A stretch of 64,000 nucleotides of DNA from Halichoerus grypus (taxonomy: Eukaryota; Chordata; Mammalia; Carnivora; Phocidae): assembly GCF_964656455.1 (NCBI RefSeq), contig NC_135722.1, positions 90,825,313-90,889,312 on the forward strand, in the 5' to 3' direction. Each line of letters opens with the position of its first letter. Position 1 is the first letter of the stretch. The position numbers and the translations under genes were made by a program. The notes beneath the pieces are model-generated. The model saw nothing but the letters and a program-made list of their open reading frames with translations. It was not told the DNA's origin and did no database searches. Positions 1 to 12,210 of this stretch are shown here, one piece after another.

Positions 1-152
1 CTCAACGTCAAGCCAGTGTAATCCTTATGCTCACCCATTTCCCCCAGAGACCCTGACCCAGGGTGGCTGTAGGCAGGTGCTTGGTTGTCTTCTGCACAAT
101 GCCTCCACAGCTAAGAGGAGACCCTTCACATAGTAACCTCTTTTAGATTTTT

Positions 153-336
153 TAAAAAGATTTTATTTATTTATCTGACAGAGAGAGAGAGCACAAGCAG
201 GGAGAGCAGCAGAGGGAGAGGGAGAAGCAGGCTTCCCACTGAGCAGGGAGTCCAATGTGAGGCTCGATCCCAGGACCCTGGGATCATGATCTGAGCTGAA
301 GACAGATGCTTAACCAACTGAGCCACCCAGGCACCC
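153..336 (-). mobile_element. Can-SINE in intron 1 of copy A
   Basis: The poly(T)/TTTATTTATTT tail is at the left and the tRNA-derived head (GAGCCACCCAGGCACC) at the right. A perfect 16-bp target-site duplication, CCTCTTTTAGATTTTT, occurs at 137-152 and 337-352. Copy B lacks this SINE, so it inserted after the gene duplication. Confidence 0.95.
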
Positions 337-862
337 CCTCTTTTAGATTTTTATGAGCACATGAGCAAAAAGCTGGTACCAGCAGGGGGCGGGGGGTCAG
401 CTAGGCTCCTAGGGAACAAAAATTAAAGAAAGATAATCACTTAGAGTTGTTCGGTGCAAGGTTGGAAATTTCATTTGCCTGGTCAGAACCCATGCCTTTT
501 GTCCTTATTTCTCACTTGCTAGTATCTCTCACATCACCTGGCAGGTAACATCTTATATTTTTGCTCAAGGTTATTTTTGGTAAACTGTTTTAGTGTGATA
601 TAATTCACATACCATGCAATTCACTCATGAAGTATACATACAGTTATTTATCCTTAATAGATTTTGAGATCACTATGTGGAAGACCACTTGTCCCTAAAT
701 ATCTAATGGAAGGAACCTAGTGGGAATATTTCCTGCCCCAAATTATGTGTGGGGGAAGTATTTAGAGGCATGCTGTGTCCCTAAACTCCTGGGTCCTAAG
801 GTGTCTTAGCACACCTCAGTCTGAGTTCATTCCACCCCAGGCTCATGTCTGTTTCTCCACAG

Positions 863-1328
863 CTCCAGCCACAACGTGTATGGTCTGCAGTCTTTTTAGA
901 AAGGGCAAATGTAAGGCAGGCAAAGGCAACTGCACCGTGGAGGAAGGCCCAGGATGCAGAACCAGGGATATATTCTATTTCAATATAAGAGGTAATGACA
1001 TTGAATCAAGCTCTACTGGCTTGAGCAGGTGCCTGCCTCTTGACACTGTCAGGAAGGTGAGACTGATGTGCACCTGTCCGGAGGCCAGGCTGGGCATGGT
1101 TGGGGATCCTCTTTCTCTGAGCTTCAACTATTGCTCTCTGACCCTGAGTATGAGCGTCCTTCTCTTCCAGATGGATTTCGCTACAACCACACTCAACTGG
1201 ACTGCTCCAACGAGTGTAAGTCCTGGAAACTGATTCGTGGGGACCTGAAGGTTTCAAGCTTTTGCTGTAAAGGTCAAGATTTCTGCAATAAATATAGAGG
1301 GAAGTCACTGTACTGGAAGCCTCGCTAA
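863..1328 (+). CDS. PATE-type Ly6/uPAR secreted protein, copy A (exons 2-3; exon 1 outside window)
   Basis: Two coding exons are seen. Exon 2 is 863-991, after a CTCCACAG acceptor and before a GTAATG donor. Exon 3 is 1171-1328, after CTCTTCCAG and ending in TAA at 1326-1328. Both introns are phase 1. The product has C-x2-C-x7-C-x6-C-x7-C in exon 2 and C-x3-C followed by CC-x5-CN in exon 3. These ten cysteines match a single three-finger Ly6/uPAR domain, and the spacing matches PATE proteins, which are secreted in the male reproductive tract and act on sperm. There are two N-glycosylation sequons, NCT in exon 2 and NHT in exon 3. No signal-peptide exon is visible in bases 1-862. By comparison with copy B it should lie upstream of the window, because a SINE at 153-336 has lengthened intron 1. 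No stop or frameshift interrupts the exons, so the copy looks functional. Membership of the Ly6/PATE class is firm; the exact orthologue is not. Confidence 0.85.
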
Positions 1329-2183
1329 CTGTTCTTCCCTTGTTGGTGGAGGTGTCCACTCCCCCGTCCCCATCCTTGGCCATCCTTGACCCTCTCTGGG
1401 CCTCTCTCCCTCCACATGTGCTCCTGAGGAGCACGCAGCATCCTCCCGTCTCCTCCCAGCTCCCCTCCTCACTTCCCCCCTGCCCACTGGCTCCTGCCCC
1501 CCAACACCAGACACTGTCCAGTCACCCTTGGTGTCATCTCGTCTGCAAATCACCAGCTCTCCTCACCCTGCATCTCCTCCTCCTTCACAATCACTTGGCT
1601 TCTCTGGCTGACTGACAGGCTGCCTGGTTTCTAGTCCCACAACTCAGGAGTGACTGTGATGTACCCAGACAGGGCAGGGGTTCCATTTCGCACATCAGGA
1701 GTTGGAGGGGTCAGTGGAAAACTCAGGAAAACCTGTCCCACTGGCAGACGGACAGAGAAGACGGTGCCAAGGCCTGAGGCAGCAGAGATGGGCTCACCAG
1801 CTTTAGAGGCTAAGCACATTCTCTGAGCCTACTGATGGCTTCTGTTGTCCAGGGAGGGGAGTGGGAGCGGGGCTGGTGAATCACAGACACAGGAGACCAC
1901 GGGAATAGAAGTGAGTGAAGGCCACAGAAGCAGGTGGGGACCCAGGACGGAGGAGCATCTCTGTTTTCTGTGACAACTGGCAGATGATTGGCAGAGCAGG
2001 TTGAATGGAGAAATGGCACAGGAGTCACATGGCAGAGGGTTGAGGAATGAAGGGACCGTGACAGGAGGACATAGGGAGTATGGGCAGCTCTTCCAAGGAG
2101 CTTGGGAGGAACTGAGAAAGTGGGACAGTATCTTTCATAGGAACAGTGAATTTCATACGTTCTTAGGCAAGGAAAGATTTGTA
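1329..2183 (+). repeat. 3' flank of copy A, near-identical to the 3' flank of copy B
   Basis: This segment aligns base for base with 19808-20662, with only scattered substitutions and small indels (about 3-4% by hand count). Homology starts right after the stop codon and ends near the TCTTAGGCAAGGAAAGATTT motif, after which the two loci differ. It includes the 3' UTR. No AATAAA is seen inside it, so the polyadenylation site may lie further on. The duplicated unit also extends upstream through the exons to about position 660. Confidence 0.85.
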
Positions 2184-2195
2184 TCTTCTCTTTAG

Positions 2196-3084
2196 TGTAA
2201 AATGCTTCTGCTATTATTATTATAGGAATATTTGTCACCATCTTATTATCTTTTCAATGTATATTTTAAAACCTCTATCACCACTTCTATATGTATTCTT
2301 CCCACTCTTTTGACCTCTCTTTCTTTTTCCCTTTATATTAAATTTCCTCTGTCCTTATCTCTTCCTTTCATTCTCTTTACCTAATCTGCCATGATGCAAA
2401 AATGGAGACCATTATCTTGTTAAATTCCTTATTTAACATAAGCTTATAATTTTCATTCATAAATTAAAACAAAGAGGAATGTTTTGTTTCTCTTATAAAC
2501 TAACAAATACAAGTTCATTCTGTGTGGTTTTTATTTAGCTAATATTTTTTGGAACTCTTAAGAATATCTTTTCAATACTGACTTTTCTTTTCAGAATGTC
2601 AAATGTAAATATTTTTTATGGATTTTTTTTTTCCCTCCTAAAATTGAGGAGATAAAAGGTACAACCAGTTGGATCAGCCAATGTGGAACACAACCTTGTC
2701 CTTAAACTTGAAAACATCAGGAACAACCCCATAAGCACCCACAGTCATAAAACCCAACTCAAGCACTCCAGTCTACATTAAGCTTATCTAGTTGGGTCCT
2801 GCTGTACTAAAGAGAGCTGTGGATGGGTCAGGGTGAGAGAGGCCAGACCAGCAAGAGGCTTTTTTTTCTTTTAAAAGCTGCCTTATTAGCCATACTCTCA
2901 TGAACAAGCTAAATCCTAACAATTGTAAAATATCTGAAAAATACAGATAAGCTAACAGAAAAGTTAAAAACAGACATAATGGGCTACATTTAGTGACTTG
3001 CTTTCAAAGGATACCATATGGAAAGGGGAAAAATGCAAACTTACGGTGGCGTGGCCTGACACACAGGACTCAGGGGGTCAAGGT
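2196..3084. other. AT-rich non-genic stretch
   Basis: After the duplicated 3' flank there is AT-rich DNA without a recognisable gene. ATTAAA at about 2338 might serve as a polyadenylation signal for copy A, without support. Confidence 0.5.
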
Positions 3085-3590
3085 TAACACCCACAGTGAT
3101 ACGGTGGGGTGATAGCATACACCTTTGGTTGGCTGGGACAAGAACAGCACTTCACCTCTGTGGTTCTCCTGCCATCGTATCATAACCCTAATCTAACCGT
3201 GAGAAAAACATCAGACACACCCAAGCTGAGGAGGATCCTGCAAAATAGCTGCATGCTCATCTTCAAAATGATCAACATTACAAAAAACAAGGAAATTCTG
3301 AAATACTGTCCCAGCCCAGAGGAGATGAAGAAACATGAGGAATGAAAAAGATGAAGTATTTTGGAAGAGAAACAAGACGTTAGGCAGGAAGCTAAGGAAA
3401 TCTGAACACAACATGGAGTTTAGTTAATAATAATGAGTCACTATTTTTTCGCGAGTTGTCACAAAAGTACCAAGATGATGTAAACTGTGAACAGCGGGGG
3501 AAATGGGGTGAGAAACTGCATATTGTCTTTGCAATTTTTCACTAAGTCTAAAACTGTTCTAAAATTTTTTTTAATTATTGAAAAAAAAAA
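3085..3590 (+). mobile_element. old L1 3' end
   Basis: The segment with GAGAAAAACATCAGACA..., TTTAGTTAATAATAATG and TCTAAAACTGTTCTAAAATT, ending in an A-run at 3581-3592, follows the order of a mammalian L1 3' UTR known to me. A short open frame at 3109-3345 lies within it and is not considered a gene. Confidence 0.65.
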
Positions 3591-3592
3591 AA

Positions 3593-4560
3593 CCCACCCA
3601 AACCAATACTTAGAAATTAATATTATAAATTTTGGGTGGATCATACAGGACTTCTCATGATGTGGATGCATACATACCTGGCAATATATACACCTACACA
3701 TATGTAAGTTTTTAAACACATGTTTTATAAGAGTAGGATCGTGCGTAGAGTATGGATGTTGAATGTCAATTGTTCTTTGGTGGCCAAGGTCAAGGCCCCA
3801 GAGGAGGCCTCAGACTCCTGATTTGTCTTAAACCAGCTTAGATCTTGCTCCAGCCTATCCTCTCAGACTCCCTCCCAGCTCACCTCCTTCAGGGGAGGGA
3901 TTGGGGGCAGCCAGGAACCCTACTCTCAGTTCCCCTCTGCCTCACCCCACCAAGAACCATCAGAGTAGAGGCCTGTTTGTCCAAGGCTCTCAGGCGCCCT
4001 CAGGCAGCGGCAGGCTCCAGAGCCTGGTGCTTTAGCCTGACACTGGCCTTCATGAAGTCAGGCAGTGGTCAGCTGGCTGCAGAGTGGTTTTTGCCCTTTG
4101 TGTTCTTGAGCATGAGCAGAGAACACTCCAGTTTCCTTCCCCTGGGGTTGCTGTCCTGTGATCCTGGGGTGTGATTGGGCTGCTTTGTGAATTCCCTTTC
4201 CTGGAAACTTTCAGGAGTGACAGCCCTCCAAACTCGTGTGGTCCCTTTCTGATTCTGGAAGTGCCAGGGAAACTTGGGGAAGTGGTGTGGGAAGAGCCAG
4301 TGGGGAAAAGGGTGTTCTCAGATTCCTCCTCCTATTTGGCTAGAGTAAGCTGGAAAGGGTTTATGACTCATTGACTGCAGGGAGATGAATGAAGAGTCAG
4401 TGTCAGGACCTCTGGAACCTTATGTTGCTTCTCCCTGGGACTGGGCTGCTCTTAGAAGACCCAGGGCAGACCAATCCCTGCGGATAGGAGTGATAACTAT
4501 CTCCTTGGGTGAGTTTTTATGTGAGTTTGTGGGAAGTTGTTTGATAAGAAAGACTAGATG
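3593..4560. other. non-genic stretch
   Basis: No exon, RNA gene or known repeat is recognised. Short open frames at 3845-4374 lack family similarity or splice support. Confidence 0.5.
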
Positions 4561-4762
4561 CGGGGTGACTGGGGGGCTCAGTTGGTTAAGTGTCAGCCTT
4601 CAGCTCAGGTCATGATCTTGGGGTCCTGGGATCGAGCCCCATGTCGGGCTCTCTGCTCAGTGGGGAGTCTGTTTCTCCCTCTGTCTCTGCCCCTTCCCCC
4701 TGCTCACGCTCTCTCTCTCTCTCTCAGATAAATAAATAAAATCTTTAAAAAAAAAAAGAAAA
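4561..4762 (+). mobile_element. Can-SINE
   Basis: The head GGGGGGCTCAGTTGGTTAAG is followed by the CT-rich body, (AAATA)n and a poly(A) tail. An imperfect 11-bp duplication, AAGACTAGATG and AAGAGCAGATG, flanks it. Confidence 0.9.
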
Positions 4763-5159
4763 AAGAGCAGATGGCACTGGATGCTAGGTATGGGGCTCTA
4801 AAACAGGTGTCAACACCTGGCTTCTATGTATAACCTGACTTTATTCCGTGTGGCAAATGGTTTGTCTCTCTCACTGTCCACACCTCCCCTCTTACCATCT
4901 AGTAAATTTTTAGGTGGACATAAAACTTCTCAGCTGAAGTTTATAGTTCATTGTTTTAGTTCATTGACTTAAAGCCATCTGAACACAATTTTAAGAAGTT
5001 CTCAAATGAACTAAAGAATATGGTTCTTAAATAGAGCAGTCATATTAAAAGTTTGGAAATAGTAGTGAAAGACCCTCTTTAAAATACACAAACAAAACAA
5101 ACAAAACCCAAAATAGGTTCTTATAGCTTCACATGTGTGTGAGTCTACCAAACTTTCAA

Positions 5160-6366
5160 GAATTATTCATCTCTATCTTTTGAAAAAGTTTCTGGGAAAT
5201 AGAAGCAAAGCTAAAGCTAACCAGCCGATTTGACTCCAAATTCAGAAGATTATAGTAAAAGAGAGAAAATTATAGGCCATTTCCTTATGATTATAATAAT
5301 GCCAAATAAAATATTAGCTGCAAAATTAAAAAAAACAAATGGCAAAATAATTCATGTGGAAGAATTTCAGGATCATACCTGAAATGCCAGAATGGTAAGT
5401 ATTAGAAGATCTATCAATCAATTTATACCACATCAGTATCCTAAAGGAGATAAATCATGTGATGATCTCAGTTGATGAGAATTTCATTTTATGAGGTTAA
5501 AGACCTGTTTATGAGCAACAACAAGACACTTCTTGGCAAACTAGAAATAAAAGGGAATTCTTTTAATTGGTAGAGATGGGAATGATACTCAGCATCACAA
5601 TCATTAGAGAAAAGCAAATAAAAACTGCAATGAGATACCACCTTACACCCATTACTATAAAAAAATAAACCTCAAAATAACAAGTGTTAGTGACCATGCG
5701 GAGAAGCTGGAACCCTTGGGCGCTGTTGGTGAGAAGGGAAAATGGCGTAGCCACTGTGGGAAACAGTATGGAGGTCCCTCAAAAAATTAGAAATAGAATT
5801 ACCATATGATCCAGCAATTCCACTCCTGAATATATACCCCAAAGAACTGAGACAGGATATTTGTACACTCATGTTCATAGCAGCATTATTCACAATAGCT
5901 GGAACATAGAAGTGACCCAAGTGTCCATCAATGGTTGAAGGAATAAGCAACACGTTTTGTATACACACAATGAAAATTATATAGACTCAAAAAGGAAGGA
6001 ATTCTGCAATATGCTATAACATGGGTGAACCTTGAGGATGTTATGCTAAATGAAAAAAGCCGGTGATAAAGGAACAAATACTGTATCATTTATCTTATAT
6101 GAGGCACCTAGAGTAGCCAAAATCATAGAGACAGAAAGTGGAATGGTGGTTGCTAGTTGGGGGGGGGGTGGTAAAAAATGGGGAGTTATTGTTTCATGTA
6201 TATAGAGTTTCAGTTTTACAAGATGAAATTGTTCTGGAGATGGATGGTGGTGATGGTAGCATAGTGTTATGGATGTATTTAATACCCCTGAACTGTACAC
6301 TTAAAAATGGTTAAAATAGGTAATTTTACGTTATGTGTATTTTACTCAACAACAACAACAACAAAA
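5160..6366 (+). mobile_element. L1 fragment (end of ORF2 and 3' UTR)
   Basis: Typical late ORF2 blocks are present: TACCATATGATCCAGCAATT near 5799, TGTCCATCAATGG near 5921 and GCTAAATGAAAAAAGCC near 6043. The 3' UTR ends in (CAA)n and A-rich sequence at 6350-6366. Upstream, 5380-5530 still resembles ORF2, with gaps. The frame is broken many times, so the element is dead. Confidence 0.85.
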
Positions 6367-6429
6367 AATGGGAAAACACTTTAATGACCACCAAGACTTG
6401 ACTAAGTAGTAGGAATTCTTTTCAAAATA

Positions 6430-6613
6430 TGGGGTTTTTTTAAGATTTATTATTTATTTATTTATTTATTAGTGAGAGAGATCACAGAGGGAGAGGGAGA
6501 AGCAGACTCCTCTGCTGAGCAGGGAGCCCGACGTGGGGCTCGATCCCAGGACCCCAGTATCATGACCTGAGCTGAAGGCAGATGCCCACCTGACTGAGCC
6601 ACCCAGGCGGCCC
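6430..6613 (-). mobile_element. Can-SINE
   Basis: The (TTTA)n tail is at the left and the head GAGCCACCCAGGCGG at the right. A short duplication, TCAAAATA, lies at 6422-6429 and 6614-6621. Confidence 0.9.
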
Positions 6614-7006
6614 TCAAAATACATGTTTTTATTGATCTTTTCTTTTGCAGATTGTTTTTGATATTTCTTACCTAATTATATTCTTCTTATGTATTCTTTT
6701 CCATTTTTAAAGGTATTTATATCTGTATTTAGCTGTGTATAATTACCTAGAGTTGATTTAGTTTCCTTTTCAGGCCAATCATTTTCCATGTGTGTTACAC
6801 TGATTGTCATATGTACATACGTACATATTTATATCGTTATCTCTGGAATAGAAGAGTAAGTTCCTGATCCTGCTCTAGTAGCTGGGAGTGGTCCCTGCTC
6901 TCGTTTTTCCACCAGTGGGTGAAATGCTTGTCTGGAGCAGAGTCTGGATTGGGGGAGGTTAGGAACAAGGTGCTGGGTGGATCTGGATCAGGGTCAGAAT
7001 CGTATG

Positions 7007-7781
7007 GAACATATAGAGCTACCATATGATCCAGCAATTGCACTACTGGGTATTTATCCCAAAGATACAAATGTAGGGATCCAAAGGGGTACGTGCACCC
7101 CGATGTTTATAGCAGCAACGTCCACAATAGCCAAACTATGGAAAGAGCCAAGATGTCCATCGACAGATGAATGGATAAAGAAGAAGTGGTATATATATAC
7201 AATGGAATATTATGCAGCCATCAAAAGGAATGAGATCTTGCCATTTGCAACGATGTGGATGGAACTGGAGGGTGTTATGCTGAGCGAAATAAGTCAATCA
7301 GAGAAAGACATATATCATATGAGGAATTCTTAATCTCAGGAAGCAAACTGAGGGTTGCTGGAGTGGGGGGGTGGGAGGGATGGGGTGGCTGGGTGATAGA
7401 CACTGGGGAGGGTATGTGCTATGATGAGCACTGTGAATTGTGCAAGACTGTTGAATCACAGATCTGTACCTCTGAAACAAATAATGCAATATATGTTAAG
7501 AAAAAAAAAAAAGAAGAAGATAGCAGGAACGGAAGAATGAAGGGGGAGAAATCAGAGGGGAGACAAACCATGAGAGACGATGGACTCTGAAAAACAAACT
7601 GAGGGTTCTAGAGGGGAGGGGGGTGGGAGGATGGGTTAGCCTGGTGATAGGTATTAAAGAGGGCACGTTCTGCATGGAGCACTGGGTGTTATGCACAAAC
7701 AATGAATCATGGAACACTACATCAAAAACTAATGATGTAATGTATGGTGATTAACATAACAATAAAAAATTATTAAAAAAA
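7007..7781 (+). mobile_element. 5'-truncated carnivore L1 with doubled 3' UTR module
   Basis: It starts in the last part of ORF2, at CATATGATCCAGCAATTGC. The frame stays open from about 6977 to 7333, giving GIYPKDTNVGIQ, WNYAAIKR-like and EISQSEKD motifs, then ends in the 3' UTR. The 11-bp duplication AGAATCGTATG lies at 6996-7006 and 7782-7792, and the tail is A-rich. The 3' UTR carries two similar modules, from about 7340 and about 7590, each running from AAACTGAGGGTT to a tail. Confidence 0.93.
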
Positions 7782-7792
7782 AGAATCGTATG

Positions 7793-9030
7793 AACAGCAT
7801 CCAGCCAAACCTGGGCCTGACCTCTGGCTGTTTCTCCCATCCCCTCTCCTGACCTAGGCAGGGATTTAGGGTTTACCAAAAGGCTTATTGTGGGGGACTC
7901 ACTTCTAAAGACAGGATAAACTCGAGGTATCTTAATATCTTAAGGTAGCTGTCCTGCCTTCAAAGGCATATATGGTATTTGTTCCACATTTCCCACAGAA
8001 CCATAACTAGTGGCAGCAATCTGGTTCCAAGAAGAAATGCAAAGCACTTGTCACAAAGCTGCATTTCAATAGCAAGTTCGCTGTGTGTTCCTTAGGTAGT
8101 AAGTTTATTAGCTCTGAGAGGGTACAAGGGGCTCAAGCCTGCCTCCTCCATCTTCTGGTGTCACCCGTCAGAGCCTGTGCCATGTGTGATCTCTCATCCA
8201 TGTCCCTGGGCTTGATGTGAGTCTGGACTCCTCTGTTCTTCAAGGTTTGATTGCTTCTTTCCTTTTCCCTCTCATACTTCTCCTCCTGTACCGCTTCATC
8301 TGAAACCTGGGGTGTTTGAATCTGGTAGCTCATCTTTCCTTAACCTTGTTGAAGGTTATCCAACCTTTACAGGGTTGAGGAGAACTTGTATGAAAGCCCC
8401 CGGAAATATTCAAGATCCAATGGAAGCAGCATTCTAAAAGAGTTTCAGGCTTCATGTAATGGCTAGAGAGATGTGAAAATCCATATAGATTTCAGAGCTG
8501 GAGGTGACAGATTTGGAAAACCTAATACACACTCCACACACTCATGTAGTAACAATCATGAGAAGATGGAGAGTGATTTTAGCAATTAAATGGGTAGAGA
8601 TAAAAGGAATACTAAGGAACACCAAAGATAAAGACTTGGGTGAGGGAGACTCCCATCATCAAGGGATGCTGGTCTGACCGATGGGAAGAGAAGCATGGGA
8701 ACAATGTCTAGACTCCAGACAGTCAAGAGTTCTAAGAAATATTGTCAGGTCCACAATGCCCAAGGACACAGAGAGGCCCAGCACTGTAAGGATGAATGTG
8801 AGTCCGTTGAATCTGGCTACCTTGTGACCATGCGTGACCTTGCCCAGAGTAGATCGGTTGACAAAGTGGAAGCATGAGTCAGATTATCACTGAGGAGTGA
8901 ATAGACAGTGTGCAAGTGGAGAAAGTGAGTGTAGCCAACACTTGCAAGAAATTTGAAACAAGAATTAGAGAGTTGACTGGTGTCTGGAGAGAATGAAGGA
9001 TCAGGGGCTTCTTTAAAAAAATGTGACTAT
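7793..9030. other. non-genic stretch
   Basis: No family is recognised. A 66-codon minus-strand frame at 8133-8333 is charged and low in complexity, with no supporting context. Confidence 0.5.
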
Positions 9031-9215
9031 GGGGATGCCTGGGTGGCTCAGTCTGTTAAGTGTCTGCCTTTGGTTCACTCAGGTCATGATCCCAGGGTCC
9101 TGGGATCCAGCCCGGCATTGGGCTCCCTGCTCAGTGGGGAGTCTGCTTCTCACTCTCCTTCTGCCTCTGACTCGTGGTTACTCTCTCTCTCTCAAATAAA
9201 ATAAGTAAAATCTAT
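9031..9215 (+). mobile_element. Can-SINE next to a reverse L1
   Basis: It has the head ATGCCTGGGTGGCTCAGTCT, the CT-rich body and the tail AAATAAAATAAGTAAAATCT. It abuts the 3' end of the minus-strand L1 that begins near 9216. A clear target duplication was not found. Confidence 0.9.
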
Positions 9216-9832
9216 TGTAGATACCATATATAAGTAAGACCATACAGTATTTGTGCTTCTGCATCTGGTTTATTTCACCTGGCATAATGTTTTCCATGTT
9301 TTTGCACATGGCTGAATAACATTCCATTGTATGCAAATATCACATTTTATTTATCCATCTGTTGATAAACATTTGAGTTGTTTCTGTATCTTGGCTATTG
9401 TGAATAACGCTGAACATAAGATAACAGGTATCTCTTTGAGATCCTGATTTCATTTCTTTCAGATAAATACCCAGAAGTTGGATTGCTGGATCATATGGTC
9501 ATTTCTCCATGCTGTTTTCCATAGTGAATGTACCAGTTTGCTTTCCCATCAACAGTTTATCAGGGTTCCCTTTCCTCCACGTTTTCACCAACGCTTTTTC
9601 TCAAAATAATAACCATTGTAACAGGTGTGAGGTGTTATCGCATTGTGATTTTCATTTGCATTTCCTTGATGATCAGCACATTTTCGTATACCTTTTTGCC
9701 ATTTGTAGGTCTGCTGGCTATTCAAGTCCTTTGCCCAGTTTTAAATTGGGTTTTTAATGTTTTTGGTATTAAGTTTCATGTGTTCCTTTCCGGCTTGCAA
9801 ATATTTTCTCCCATTCCATAAGGTGCTTTTTC

Positions 9833-10019
9833 TTTCTTTTTTTTTTTTCTTTTTAAGATTTTATTTATTTGTCAGAAAGAGAGAGAGAGCACAAGCAGGG
9901 GGAATGGCAGATAGAGGGAGAAGCAGGCTCCTTGCTGAGCAAGGAGCCCGATAAAGGACTCCACCCCAGAACCCTGAGCTGAAGGCAGACATTTAACTGA
10001 CTGAGCCACCCAGGCATTC
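9833..10019 (-). mobile_element. Can-SINE inside a minus-strand L1
   Basis: The poly(T) tail is at the left and the head GAGCCACCCAGGCATT at the right. A perfect 17-bp duplication, CCATAAGGTGCTTTTTC, lies at 9816-9832 and 10020-10036. It interrupts L1 sequence that resumes directly afterwards. Confidence 0.95.
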
Positions 10020-10609
10020 CCATAAGGTGCTTTTTCATTTTGTTGATTGTTTCCTTTGCAGTGCAGAGGCTTTTTAGTATGATATAGTCCCACACATTAA
10101 TTTTTGCCTTTGTTACATGTGTTTTGGTGTCAAATCCGAAAAAATCATTGTCAAGATCAATGGCCAGGAGCTTTTCTCCTATGCTTTCTTCTAGGAGTTC
10201 CACAGTTTTAGGGCTTATGTTTAGGTCTTTAATTTATTTTGAGATGATTTTTGTGTATTTTTGTGTAAGATCGGGGTCAAATTTCATTCTTTTGCAGGTG
10301 TATGTCCAATTTTCCCACCACTGTTTATTGAAGAAACTATCTTTTCTCTTATGTATTCTTGGCGTCCTTGTGAAAGTTTACTTGACTGCATACGTGGATT
10401 TACTTCTAGCTGTCTCTCTGTTCCATTGGTCTATGTGTCTGTTTTTATGCCAGTGACATACTGTTTTGATTATTAGTCTAGCTTTATAATATGATTTGAA
10501 ATCAGGAAAGTGATGCCTCCAGCTTTAATCTGGCTATTTAAGGTGTTCTGTGGTTCCCTATGAATTTTAGGTTTGGTTTTTCTATTTCTGTGAAAAATGT
10601 CATTGGGAT

Positions 10610-10818
10610 TTTTTAAAAAGATTATTTATTTGAGAGGGAGAGAGAGAGAAGGAGTGAGAAAGAGTGTGAGAGCATGAGCAGGGGGAGGGGCAGAAGGAGC
10701 TGGAGAAGCAGACTCCCCACTGAGCAGGGAGCCCAACATGGGGCTTGATCCCAGGACCCCGAGATCATGACCTGAGCCGAAGTCAGACACTTTAACGACT
10801 GAGCCACCCAGGCAACCC
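10610..10818 (-). mobile_element. second Can-SINE inside the minus-strand L1
   Basis: It starts with a TTTTTTAAAAAGATTATTT tail, has a purine-rich body and ends at the head GAGCCACCCAGGCAACC. L1 sequence continues on both sides. No clean target duplication was read. Confidence 0.9.
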
Positions 10819-12210
10819 CAATATAGCCAATTCTACAATCAATTCCACATCTAGTAAAACCTTGCCTCCAAGTCCATCTTAACATTAGAAAATAGTGGAG
10901 TTAATTGTGTAATATTAAATTGTTAGATCTTCAGAAAAACATTTTCCTTAACACTTCAGTTAAACAATGTTAATTTAATTTTGATTTTGATAGGGATTAC
11001 ATTGAATATGTAGATTGCTTTGGGTAGTATGGACTTTCTAACAGTATTAATTCTTCTAAACCACAAACATGGGATATCCTCCCATATATTTGTGTCTTAT
11101 TCTATTTCTTTCATTGATGTCTTATAGTTTTCAGTGTACAGTTCTTTCACTTGTTTAAATTTATTTGCAAGTATTTTCTTGTTTGTGATGGCATTGTAAA
11201 TGGGATTGTTTTCTTAATTTCTTTTTTGAATAGTTCATTGGTTGTGTGATTTCTGATTTCTATATCTTGGTTTTGTATCCTCCAACCTTACTGAATTCAT
11301 TTCTTAGTTCTAATAGTATTTTTGGTGGTAACTTTGGTTTTTTTTTACATTTAAAAACATGTCATCTGCAAACAGAGACAATTTTACTTCTTCCTTTCTA
11401 ATTTGGATGCATTTTATTGATTTTTCTTGCCTAATTACTCTGGCTAGGACTTCCAATACCATGTTAAATAGAAGTGGTGAGAATGGGAACTCTTGTCGGT
11501 TCCTGATCTTAAGGAAAATCTTTCAGCTTTCACCATTGTATATGATGCTACCTCTGGGTTTGTCCTTTATATGGTCCTTATTATACTGAGGTATATTTCC
11601 TGTATACCTAATTTGTTGAGTTTTTATCATGAAGGGATATTAAAATTTGTCAAATGCTTTCCCTGCATCTATTGAGATGATCATATGATTTTATTTTTCA
11701 TTCAGTTAATGTGGTGTATCACATTTATTGATCTACATATGTTGAACCATCACTGCATTCCAGAGATAAATCCTGCTCGATCATAGTGTATGATCCTTTT
11801 CATGTGCTGTTGAATTAAGTTTGTTAGTACTTTGTTGAAGATTTTTGCATCTATGTTCATCAGAGATGTTGACCTAGATTTTCTTTTCTTGTAGTGTCTT
11901 TATCTGTATCAGGGTAATGCTGGCCTTGTAAAATGAGTTTGGAAGTACTCTCTTTTCTTAAATTTCTTGGATGAGTTTGAGAAATATTGGCATTAATTCT
12001 TCTTTAAATGTTTGGTAGAATTCACCTGTGAAGCCATCTCATTCTGGGCTTTTCTTTTTTGGGTGGCTTTTGATTACTGTTTCAATCTCTTTATTCATTA
12101 TTGGTCTGTTCAGAAATTCTATTTCTTCATGATTCTGTCTCGGTAGGTTATATGCTCCTGGGAATTTATGCATTTCTTTTCATTTATCTAGTTTGTCAGC
12201 AAAATTGTTC

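Larger units (their letters stand above)
9216..12210 (-). mobile_element. long minus-strand L1 (ORF2 region)
   Basis: Read on the minus strand, this is L1 ORF2 and 3' sequence. Its + strand shows the expected antisense blocks, such as CATTCCATTGTATGCAAATA near 9320 and TTTATCCATCTGTTGATAAAC near 9350. The reverse transcriptase region spans about 11000-12200. Many stops occur. Two Can-SINEs sit inside (9833-10019 and 10610-10818). Confidence 0.88.

Noticed and set aside
1..862. First exon of copy A within the window
   Set aside because: No signal peptide with a phase 1 donor was found. The SINE at 153-336 pushes the expected site beyond the left edge.
6977..7333. 118-codon frame
   Set aside because: It is the C-terminal part of L1 ORF2 in a 5'-truncated copy, not a host gene.
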